Source: Bifidobacterium sp.
GTDB lineage: Bacteria > Actinomycetota > Actinomycetes > Actinomycetales > Bifidobacteriaceae
Assembly (NCBI GenBank): GCA_024104275.1
Contig: JAGGHK010000001.1
Location: forward strand, 782,353-846,352
Direction: 5' to 3'
DNA: 64,000 nucleotides
Positions 57,405 to 64,000 of the stretch are shown piece after piece; position 1 is the first letter of the stretch; each line of letters starts with the position of its first letter. The notes beneath the pieces are model-generated. The model searched no databases. It was given only the letters and a program-made list of their open reading frames with translations, and had not been told where the DNA came from. Made by a program: the position numbers and the translations under genes.

Positions 57405-58517
57405 TCAGACATTTTCGTGGAGCATTGTCCGCAGTTCGCGGGCGAACGCTTCCTGATAGTCGATGGCTCTTTTGAGTGATTTGGATGGTGCGACGCGCAG
57501 TCGGCGGCCGTCGGTGTCGAGGGTTTCCTCTTTACCGGTTTTTCTGACCCGTTTCATGGATTCGAGGAGCTTGTCGGAACGGTCGAGCATCGCCTGTAGC
57601 TGCTGTTTGGCCATCTTGTTGTCCGGCGGCCGCCATGACGATGGTTTGTTCGGATAGTTGCGGTAACGGGTTTTGGAGTATTGGTCTTCGGCGAGGTTGT
57701 TGTATTCGTCGAGTATGGGGCCGAGTTCGCCGTGCGTGCCGACTTGGATGCGAAGGTGTCTCAGCTGGTCGGCGGAGGTTCCACCGGCCTTGCGGTAGAT
57801 GGTTTCCAGGTCGATGTTGTTGAGGTATTCTCCGGGGTCCTGGTCGGTAATCGGCACGATTCCGCAATGGCATTCAACGTGCATTGCCTTGAGGTCTCTG
57901 ATCTTGTAGATTCTGGTGGCCGCGACCACGCAGATACCGCATGATCCGGTCTTGGACAGTTCGGGGTGGATGACTCGCCTGTATTGGGTGACGCCGGCTC
58001 GTTTGTACGATTCCTGCATGGCCATATCGCCGCTGCGAACGGTGTCGGTGTCGGCGACCGTTTCCAGGCGTTCCCTGGCCTGTCGGAGCCACGATTCGAC
58101 GAGCTGCCAGTCCTTCTCGTCGGGTTTGGGCCATTCTTCGGGTCTTACTTGCGGGTCGAGGGTGGTGAGGTGCCGGTAGGTGTCGACGTGTTTCATGGCG
58201 ATGCGTTGCGGATCCGTGTTCGCCCTTGAGGGTATCCAAGAGCCAGATATCGGGTCGAATGTTTTTGCGTTGAGAGCCTGCAGAGTTTTGAAGGCCGTCG
58301 CTTCGCCGAGTTGGCGGGCTTTCAGGTTGCGAGCCATGTCCACGGATGCCTGCTTTGCGGCGTAGCCCCATGTGACTCCGTCGTTCCACCAGTCCGATGG
58401 TGTCAGGGATTTCCAAAGGTTCCATGCCTGTTTGGATTGCCTAGCAGAGAGCGCGCTAATTAGCTTGTCGTAGGAGTCGCTCAGCCGTCCGACTTGTTTC
58501 GCAGTAGCGGTATTCAT
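57405..58517 (-). CDS. Minor capsid protein, MuF/head morphogenesis
   Basis: The 370-aa protein contains SCGICVVAATRIYKIRDLKA and MHVECHCGIVPI, i.e. CxxC followed by HxxCxC, the zinc motif of SPP1 gp7/Mu gpF proteins. These are few-copy internal head proteins that aid DNA ejection. The start overlaps the portal stop by ATGA. Confidence 0.88.
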   Translation of the reverse strand: MNTATAKQVGRLSDSYDKLISALSARQSKQAWNLWKSLTPSDWWNDGVTWGYAAKQASVDMARNLKARQLGEATAFKTLQALNAKTFDPISGSWIPSRANTDPQRIAMKHVDTYRHLTTLDPQVRPEEWPKPDEKDWQLVESWLRQARERLETVADTDTVRSGDMAMQESYKRAGVTQYRRVIHPELSKTGSCGICVVAATRIYKIRDLKAMHVECHCGIVPITDQDPGEYLNNIDLETIYRKAGGTSADQLRHLRIQVGTHGELGPILDEYNNLAEDQYSKTRYRNYPNKPSSWRPPDNKMAKQQLQAMLDRSDKLLESMKRVRKTGKEETLDTDGRRLRVAPSKSLKRAIDYQEAFARELRTMLHENV

Positions 58518-60100
58518 GACTTGTTCCCGTGGAATAGGCGGTGCAGAATCGAAGGCTTGCGATTGTCCTTTTGGCCGTGTTCGCTATCGTCGGCATTGTC
58601 ATCGTCTTCGTCTGTGAACTGGGTAAGGCTTTGGTCGAGCAGTTCCGCGTCCTTTGCCAGTTGGTCTTCGGCGATCTGCTGTTCGCTCATGCCCAGTACC
58701 ATGCGCTGGATGCTCTTGCCGGAGATGACGCCTTTGAGTTGCGAGGCGTCTTGGGCGGGGTTGCTGAACTGGATGGCGGTGATGGGCTTCCACATGGTTT
58801 CGAAGTCCTTGCCAGTCACGTCGATCTGTGCGAGGCTCAATGCCATTTTCATGATGGTGACGAGTTTGTCGTCGGCGCGTTCGTTGAGGTCCTCGGCTTT
58901 GAAGATGACGCTTTCGCGTTTCAGGTCGGCCCCGTTGGCGCTGCCTCCGGTGTCGTTGCTGTTGATGCCGAGCGGGGTCATGGCCGCATCGGCAAGTTGC
59001 TTGATGTCGGTGCCGATGGTCGTGGTGAGCCCCTGGATATCGGCCTGTTTGGATTCCCACACGTCTGTTCCGTCGGGAAGCATCCACATGGCCGCAGGGG
59101 CCTGTTGGAACAGTTCCGAAAGGTCGATCGGGTCGCCGGCCTTTTTCAGACCGGCCAGCACAGCAGGATCACCTTCTTTGTAAGTTGTGCGTTTCAGCCC
59201 TTTGACACCGCGTTGGATGAACGCCTGCATCATGGTGATGGTGACCCTGTCGAAAATCTCCTGATCGATGCGGTAGATGGATTGCAGGTGCGGTTCGAAC
59301 AGCCCCTTGCCGTCCGGCGTGGAGAACCGCTGGATGGGAAGCGCCCCGTTGGCTATCGCATAGCTCCAGTCGTCCTTCACTTCCTGCTCTTTCCAGACGA
59401 ATCCTGTTTCGAACTCGTAGGTTGCGGAGCTGTCGCCGTTCGCGATGTCGTATATGGTCTGGTCGTCGCCTTCGGCGGGAAGGCTGCGCTTGTCGGAGTC
59501 CCTGACCGCTATCCTGCTGTACACGTTGACAGGCACGCCGTTCTCATCACGTTCCAGGCGGTAGAGAGTGAGCGTGTCCTGCTGGTTTTGCTCGTCGTAG
59601 GCGTAGATGAGGGCGCTGTCCTCGTCCGCGTCGACGATGGCCTGCCAAGGGGTGAGCGGGGTCACGTAGTCGTCTCCCCTTCCATCGCCGACAAGCGCGA
59701 AGCTTTCTCCGTAGAGGTTTCTTGCGTGGAAGATGTCGCGGCTTTTGATGTTCATGTGGCATTGGCGCCACATGCGATCGGCTTCCGTGCTGTTCTGGGT
59801 CTTGTCGTTGATCAACCGGAAGCTGCTTGGCCGTTGGCGTACAGTGACGGAATCGACCATGGGACGTGCAAGGTTGATATCGGCGATGCCCATGTTGCGC
59901 TTGTAGACTTTTGCGGCCTTGTTGTTTTTGAGGTTGGCGGGAACGTGCTGGCCTGGGACGAGTTCGGCGCCGTCGTATACGGTCTTGAGTCTGCTCAGGC
60001 GAGGAATTCTGGCGGCTAGCTTGTCGGCGAGCTTGGTGAGCTGAATCGAATCGGCATCGTCTTTGCCGGCCGATGCTATGAGGTTGCGTTCGTCGGCCAT
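58514..60100 (-). CDS. Portal protein (SPP1 gp6-like)
   Basis: Portals form the dodecameric DNA channel of the head. This 528-aa protein starts MADERNLIASAGKDDADSIQ and includes LARPMVDSVTVRQRPSSFRL, YSRIAVRDSDKRSL and IYRIDQEIFDRVTITMMQAF, then an acidic C-terminus (FTDEDDDNADDSEHG). AAGGAG precedes ATG 60100, 14 bp after the terminase stop. A longer frame to 60586 lies opposite the terminase code and is rejected. Confidence 0.92.
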   Translation of the reverse strand: MADERNLIASAGKDDADSIQLTKLADKLAARIPRLSRLKTVYDGAELVPGQHVPANLKNNKAAKVYKRNMGIADINLARPMVDSVTVRQRPSSFRLINDKTQNSTEADRMWRQCHMNIKSRDIFHARNLYGESFALVGDGRGDDYVTPLTPWQAIVDADEDSALIYAYDEQNQQDTLTLYRLERDENGVPVNVYSRIAVRDSDKRSLPAEGDDQTIYDIANGDSSATYEFETGFVWKEQEVKDDWSYAIANGALPIQRFSTPDGKGLFEPHLQSIYRIDQEIFDRVTITMMQAFIQRGVKGLKRTTYKEGDPAVLAGLKKAGDPIDLSELFQQAPAAMWMLPDGTDVWESKQADIQGLTTTIGTDIKQLADAAMTPLGINSNDTGGSANGADLKRESVIFKAEDLNERADDKLVTIMKMALSLAQIDVTGKDFETMWKPITAIQFSNPAQDASQLKGVISGKSIQRMVLGMSEQQIAEDQLAKDAELLDQSLTQFTDEDDDNADDSEHGQKDNRKPSILHRLFHGNKS

Positions 60101-60114
60101 GTGCTTTCTCCTTT

Positions 60115-62004
60115 TCAGAATTGGAATGGGATGAACTGGTCGTCCGGCTCCGGTTCCTCGCCTTGCGCGACGAGCTTCATACGGGCGGCGTAGGCTAGCG
60201 TGCCTGCCATCGCGGCATCGATCTTCTTGGGGCTGTTCGGCGTCTCCTTGAAGATGAGGTAGCCGAAGCTGCGGTCGCGCCGTCTGGCGTTGCGGAAGTG
60301 GTTGACGAGCCTGGGGTCGGGGAACAGGGCGATGTCTCCCGAGATGGGGTTCGATTCGTCCTGCGTGGGCTGCCAGTCGAATTTGAAGTTGTTCTCCATG
60401 GTGGAAAGCGTCTGGTAGAGGTTTCTGTACCATTCGTTGGTGAAGAACCTGATTTTGCCGCTGCTTCTGCCTCGCGGGCCGATGGCGAGCCGGTCGGAGA
60501 ACTGCGCCTCCCATGAGGCGATCATGCTCTCCCACGGGTTGACGTCGGCGAAGAACGCGGTTACGTTGTAGCGTTCCATCATCCACTTGACCTTGCCGTC
60601 GAACGCGTCACGGTCGACGCGCCAGCCGGCCCTGCCGGGTCCGTCGGGCTTCTGTTCGAGCTTGATGAGGAACAGGAGTCCGTCGCGGACACGGCAGCCG
60701 ACGAGCGCGGTGGAGTCGTCGGAGATGGAACCGTCGAACCCGAGGGTGATCTTATCCTCCGGGTCGATGACGTTCATCCACGCATCCTCGGGATTGCCGT
60801 CGCATTCCGCACCGTCAAACATGTTCTTGTATTCAATATGGGATTGGATGTCGCTTTCGGGGATCCAAGCGTCCGTGGTGGACGTGAGGTTGTTGAGGAA
60901 GTAGCGGACGCTGTTGCCGATGTCGGTCCCGGGATCGTAGAACTCGCGTTTGGGCTGTTCAAGATCCATCCATCCGTCTTTCGACGGGCCCGGTTCGACG
61001 CCATCACTGGCGAGCGAATGCCCTTCGTCATCTTTCCCGGTTTCAGGATTCACTGTGGTCATCCTCCCGTCGGGCAGCAGCAGGTGGTCCTTGCCGTCCT
61101 TGGATTTGGCGGCGGAACCGTAGGATTCGATGAGCGCATGCTCGAGTTTTTTCTCGTTGCTGATGTCCTCAAGCCGCAGGTTGGCGTAGCGGTGGTCGAA
61201 CAGGACCCGCTGCTGGTGTTTGACCTTGCGTTCGGCGACGGCCTGCGCGAGTTTGAACGTGGCTTCGGCGACGGAATCCTCGCCGGGCCTGAACATCGTG
61301 GTCGTTTCGAGTATCCACGGGTCGGCGTCGGCGCGCTTGCGGATGTTGCGTTTGACGGTGTCGAACATGGCATGGAGTTTGGTCGTGGTGTACAGGTGGG
61401 TCTCGTCGGCGATGATGAAGGTCTGCTTGCCGCCGTCCTTCGACGCCGCGCCAGATGTGCCCGGCTGTATGCTTCCGCCGTCCGGCAGCGCGATGCGAGT
61501 GGCTCCCGGATCGAGGCCGTAGCCTCGGAGCTGTGATAGCGGTCCTGATTCGCAGTTGTATTGGATGACCTTGTACACGTTGCCGGTCTGGTCTTCGGCG
61601 GTGGCCAGGCACATGATGTTGGGGCCTTGGATCATCCTGCCGACGGGTTCGCCGGGAAGATAGTGGTAGGTCTGTCCGCAGAACGTATAGGTCTCGTCTT
61701 CCTCGGCCCAGTGGTCGAACCGGCATGGCGCGAGCCCTTCGAACAGGCCGAGAACTCCGGCGAGACCGGATTTGTTGCTGCCTTTCGGACGGCTGAGGAA
61801 GACGCGGTCGAAGAGGCGACGGCCTTTCTCGTCGAGGGCGTAGACGTTGATGATGAAGCTCGCGTATTCTGGCGTGAACCGGATGGGAGTGTCCCATGCT
61901 GGTTCGCTGCCGACCACGCAGAAGGTCTCGATCCACCAGATGGCGAAGAATCCCATGCTGCGTTGTCGTTGCGCGTTGGTGACTTTGGGGATGATGTCGT
62001 GCAT
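60115..62004 (-). CDS. Terminase large subunit
   Basis: This 629-aa motor/nuclease packages DNA. The ATPase Walker A-like motif is SRPKGSNKSGL and Walker B is FIIADETH. The nuclease domain shows LGFDGSISDDSTALVGC and the acidic DVNPWESMI. It ends GEEPEPDDQFIPFQF. The family is the phage-terminase type found with small subunits of the P27 type. Confidence 0.93.
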   Translation of the reverse strand: MHDIIPKVTNAQRQRSMGFFAIWWIETFCVVGSEPAWDTPIRFTPEYASFIINVYALDEKGRRLFDRVFLSRPKGSNKSGLAGVLGLFEGLAPCRFDHWAEEDETYTFCGQTYHYLPGEPVGRMIQGPNIMCLATAEDQTGNVYKVIQYNCESGPLSQLRGYGLDPGATRIALPDGGSIQPGTSGAASKDGGKQTFIIADETHLYTTTKLHAMFDTVKRNIRKRADADPWILETTTMFRPGEDSVAEATFKLAQAVAERKVKHQQRVLFDHRYANLRLEDISNEKKLEHALIESYGSAAKSKDGKDHLLLPDGRMTTVNPETGKDDEGHSLASDGVEPGPSKDGWMDLEQPKREFYDPGTDIGNSVRYFLNNLTSTTDAWIPESDIQSHIEYKNMFDGAECDGNPEDAWMNVIDPEDKITLGFDGSISDDSTALVGCRVRDGLLFLIKLEQKPDGPGRAGWRVDRDAFDGKVKWMMERYNVTAFFADVNPWESMIASWEAQFSDRLAIGPRGRSSGKIRFFTNEWYRNLYQTLSTMENNFKFDWQPTQDESNPISGDIALFPDPRLVNHFRNARRRDRSFGYLIFKETPNSPKKIDAAMAGTLAYAARMKLVAQGEEPEPDDQFIPFQF

Positions 62005-62007
62005 GGC

Positions 62008-62430
62008 TCAGCCCAGCTGTTGCCGGCGCAGGTCGAGCATCCGCTGCTCGCTGACCTTGTTCACGTCCCTGTTGTCCCCTGCTCCGAGGTCGTCGGTGGA
62101 TGGGGCGTCCCATTTGAGCGCGTGCCGTGCCAGCGGGGTGATGCCGAACTCGTTTTCGCGTGCTCGGATTTCCGCCGCTGCGACAGCTGAGGGATGATGG
62201 TAGAAGTTGTCCTTGAGGATGCACAGGTCGATGACCGAATACCAGTCGAGGGAGGTGCCGAGTTTCACCGCCTGTGGGCTTACACGGAAATCCATGTAGT
62301 ATTTTTTGGTGAACGGGAGCCATTCCTTGCCGTCCGGCCGTGTGGCCGGCAGGTCGGGTCCTCGTTTCACCCCGTCCCATTGGAGTGCTTCACCGGTGGC
62401 TTTGCTTGCCCTTCTTCCATTTCCTGCCAC
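62008..62430 (-). CDS. Terminase small subunit (P27-like)
   Basis: I choose GTG 62430, which gives MAGNGRRASKATGEALQWDG, a start typical of P27-type small terminases, with GGAG about 10 nt upstream. A longer frame begins at GTG 62481 without an RBS. The 140-aa protein contains WLPFTKKYYMDFRVSPQAV and LGTSLDWYSVIDLCILKDNF and recognises the packaging site. It lies 3 bp before the large subunit. Confidence 0.85.
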   Translation of the reverse strand: MAGNGRRASKATGEALQWDGVKRGPDLPATRPDGKEWLPFTKKYYMDFRVSPQAVKLGTSLDWYSVIDLCILKDNFYHHPSAVAAAEIRARENEFGITPLARHALKWDAPSTDDLGAGDNRDVNKVSEQRMLDLRRQQLG

Positions 62431-62935
62431 GTAGACCACGCTCCGTCCAATGTTCCAGACAGCGTGAGTGGAGCGCGACACGATTGTCGAGGATTGGCTT
62501 GCCTCCCTGCTCCAATGGCAGGAACCATGACGACGCGAGTCCGTCAGGTTCCGCCGGGCTGATGGCCGGGTCTATCCGCTCGCCGCATTCCACGCACATC
62601 CCGTCGCATCTGTCCAGCACGTCGCTGTCGGTAAAGAACTCGGGTGCCATGGGTTTTCTGGTCTGCGTGGGTAGCGGTTCGCGCTGTCTGGGTTTTCGTT
62701 CGATGTTGCGGGGCGCAAGGCCCTTCTTTTTGAGACGATTGTATTGTTTCCGACAAGCCGGGGAACAGAATCGCCGCGTACTGCGTTTGACTGGGAACCA
62801 CCCGCCGCACATCACGCACATGTTGACCCGATCCCGAGGTAGAGGCGAACCGTTGTTCCGCCCAAGATCGTAATGGTGCCGGCATAGGCCGTTCGATCTG
62901 GCCTCGTTATCGCAACCCTCCATAAGGCACTTCAT
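62390..62935 (-). CDS. Zinc-binding HNH-like phage protein
   Basis: The 181-aa protein starts MKCLMEGCDNEARSNGLCRH with repeated Cys pairs (MCVMCGGWF, FCSPACRKQYNRLKKKG, MCVECGERIDP) and ends NRVALHSRCLEHWTERG, an HNH-like tail. It overlaps the HNH gene by ATGA and the small terminase start by 41 bp. HNH nucleases often act with terminases; this looks like a degenerate or specialised copy. Confidence 0.75.
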   Translation of the reverse strand: MKCLMEGCDNEARSNGLCRHHYDLGRNNGSPLPRDRVNMCVMCGGWFPVKRSTRRFCSPACRKQYNRLKKKGLAPRNIERKPRQREPLPTQTRKPMAPEFFTDSDVLDRCDGMCVECGERIDPAISPAEPDGLASSWFLPLEQGGKPILDNRVALHSRCLEHWTERGLRGRKWKKGKQSHR

Positions 62936-63261
62936 TTGAATGCCGGATGGTCGTAGTAGGCCCTCTCCCTGTTCCGGCGTGCGCGCTTCCGTTTCCCCTC
63001 CGCGCTTTCCATCTGCGTCTTGATGTTGTGGTGCCAGTCGCACAGGGACCATAGGTTCGAGTCACGGTCGTCGTCATGCGCCATGTCATGCCGCCTGTGG
63101 TCCACGGCCCGTGCCGGCCTGCCGCAGATGCCGGCGGGGAAACCGTTCCCGTCTTCCACCGGCCACTGGCACACATGATGGTCGCGGTCCAGGATCTGCT
63201 TGCGCTTCTTATACCAACCCTTGTTGAACCGGGCCCGACGATTGGAACTGCTCCAAGGCAT
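62932..63261 (-). CDS. HNH endonuclease
   Basis: The 109-aa protein has the motif order C-x-W...AVDHRRHDMAHDDDRDSNL then SLCDWHHNIKTQMESAEG, the HNH zinc nuclease. Phage HNH proteins next to terminases cut concatemers for packaging. ATG 63261 has GGGAGG upstream (spacing 6). It is the first gene of the visible late operon. Confidence 0.9.
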   Translation of the reverse strand: MPWSSSNRRARFNKGWYKKRKQILDRDHHVCQWPVEDGNGFPAGICGRPARAVDHRRHDMAHDDDRDSNLWSLCDWHHNIKTQMESAEGKRKRARRNRERAYYDHPAFK

Positions 63262-63301
63262 ACGGGCCTCCCTGCTGACTATTGAATTATGTAAAGAAGA
63301 A

Positions 63302-63336
63302 CCCAGCGGGAGAAAACTAATCAAAAGACCGCTGGG
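63302..63336 (-). terminator. Terminator after tRNA-Ser
   Basis: CCCAGCGG and CCGCTGGG form an 8-bp stem on the 3' side of the tRNA. The loop is long (19 nt) and A/T-rich. Confidence 0.6.
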
Positions 63337-63341
63337 CTAAG

Positions 63342-63425
63342 CGGTTGGTGCAGGATTCGAACCTGCGGCACCATGAAATGCGGCGGCTTAGCAAGCCACT
63401 GCGTTAGACCACTCCGCCAACAACC
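63342..63425 (-). tRNA. tRNA-Ser (GCU)
   Basis: The minus strand reads GGTTGTTGGCGGAGTGGTC at the 5' end, has the anticodon loop TTGCTAA (GCU, reading AGC/AGU), a long class-II variable arm, T-arm GCAGGTTCGAATCCTGC and a 3' acceptor ACCAACC plus G. The acceptor stem has one mismatch at the sixth pair (U opposite C). No CCA is encoded. Confidence 0.9.
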
Positions 63426-63870
63426 GTTTCATGGGCGATGACATTGGTGGCATCTGGGTAGCTGGCATCTAATCGTCCATGAAACATCTCAAGCTGTCCG
63501 CATTCATACGAAAAGTTCAAGACTACTAAAAGAATACGTTGCACCCGCAAATGAAATCAAGGAATCAGCCGAAAATAGCTAAAATCGCGACACGCTTACT
63601 CCCGATTGATAACACAGAGGTTTCAAACCCGCCAAATACGAATAATTTCAACGGAACGCGTTGCATGTCACGCTAAGCTCAACATGGCTCCGGAAGGCAT
63701 TCACAGTCAGAACCAGTACCCCCTGCGGCTGAACTTTTGTATGACAGGTAGCCCTCCCCCAGGCCGGGTTAGGCTGAATTATCCGCAGAATACCAACGAT
63801 TCCGGCGCTCGCAGGCTATTAATCCGGGGATTATCGGCGTGTCGCGATCCTTTGTAGTGTATTTGCGCGT
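63426..63870. other. No recognisable gene
   Basis: This stretch holds short frames without RBS or family motifs (the longest is 63606-63857, plus strand). Nothing supports a phage regulator here. Confidence 0.5.
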
Positions 63871-63911
63871 GTGCGTCCGCTCGTATGCGTAAGCGTATCG
63901 AGCGGACGCAC
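63871..63911. repeat. 13-bp perfect inverted repeat
   Basis: GTGCGTCCGCTCG pairs exactly with CGAGCGGACGCAC across a 15-nt spacer. It runs directly into a tandem array. Confidence 0.75.
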
Positions 63912-64000
63912 GGCCACGCTCACCGCACGGCCACGCTCACCGCACGGCCACGCTCACCGCACGGCCACGCTCACCGCACGGCCACGCTCACCGCACGGCC
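63910..64000. repeat. 17-bp tandem repeats running to the window edge
   Basis: Unit ACGGCCACGCTCACCGC occurs five times in full and a sixth is cut by the window end. Units are identical, with no spacers, so this is not a CRISPR array. Confidence 0.95.

Larger units (their letters stand above)
37327..63301. mobile_element. Siphovirus prophage, late module plus integrase
   Basis: The region runs from the 3' end of ssrA to just before the tRNA-Ser terminator. It holds an integrase, then a leftward operon of packaging, head, tail, baseplate and lysis genes. Most genes overlap by ATGA or are within 60 bp. No CI-like repressor, excisionase, replication or recombination gene is seen, and no copy of the ssrA 3' end is found at the right side within the window. 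Both borders are therefore approximate: the left is placed by the tmRNA end and the right by the last phage-like gene. Confidence 0.85.

Noticed and set aside
60100-60586. Extended N terminus of the portal gene
   Set aside because: It lies over the terminase code in another frame; AAGGAG before ATG 60100 fixes the start.
63606-63857. Plus-strand ORF (83 aa) after tRNA-Ser
   Set aside because: No RBS, no motif and unusual composition.
63910-64000. CRISPR array
   Set aside because: Repeats are 17 bp and directly adjacent, with no spacers and no cas genes.

Overview
The window looks like a Bifidobacterium chromosome. The evidence is a tmRNA whose tag reads AKSNRTEFALAA, a lacto-N-biose/galacto-N-biose (LNB/GNB) locus with GH112 phosphorylase, N-acetylhexosamine 1-kinase and type-2 uridylyltransferase, a GH101 endo-alpha-N-acetylgalactosaminidase, and ABC importers without a local ATPase. 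I cannot name the species from sequence reading alone.

Layout. 1-10 kb holds housekeeping genes: the tail of an Asp/Glu racemase, smc, folC, a Xaa-Pro aminopeptidase and a NUDIX hydrolase. A repeat-rich, hairpin-rich gap separates smc from folC. 9.2-12.8 kb holds a ROK repressor with a PfkB-family fructokinase, then a two-gene Panacea/Doc toxin-antitoxin pair. 12.9-32.2 kb is a mucin O-glycan island. The minus-strand genes nagA, nagB, a ROK sugar kinase, lnpC-like galT2, nahK (lnpB), lnpA, a 59-aa membrane peptide, two permeases and a binding protein surround a plus-strand ROK regulator. Divergent from the binding protein is engBF. The genes form a route: a wall-anchored GH101 enzyme frees Gal-beta-1,3-GalNAc, the importer takes it up, LnpA phosphorolyses it, NahK and GalT2 handle the hexosamine and Gal-1-P, and the Nag enzymes send GlcNAc to fructose-6-P. 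32.3-36.4 kb is a decayed surface protein gene (LamG, metallophosphoesterase, wall anchor) with one frameshift and two nonsense codons.

36.9-37.4 kb is ssrA (tmRNA) and its terminator. Directly after it comes a tyrosine integrase and a siphovirus late module running leftward from 63.3 to 39.0 kb: HNH nuclease, zinc/HNH protein, terminase, portal, MuF protein, scaffold, decoration protein, capsid, connectors, tail tube, G/GT frameshift chaperones, tape measure, Dit, Tal, BppU-type baseplate protein, small membrane proteins, GH25 lysin and holin. No repressor, replication or excision genes are visible, and no second att copy lies in the window. The prophage is therefore either truncated or continues beyond the right edge. 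A tRNA-Ser(GCU) and a 17-bp tandem array close the window.

Items most worth follow-up: the missed 59-aa peptide coupled to the LNB/GNB importer, the Panacea-Doc pair, homopolymer-tract frameshifts in two genes (A6 and C10), the 26-residue repeats in the tape measure protein, and the paired-repeat DNA between smc and folC.
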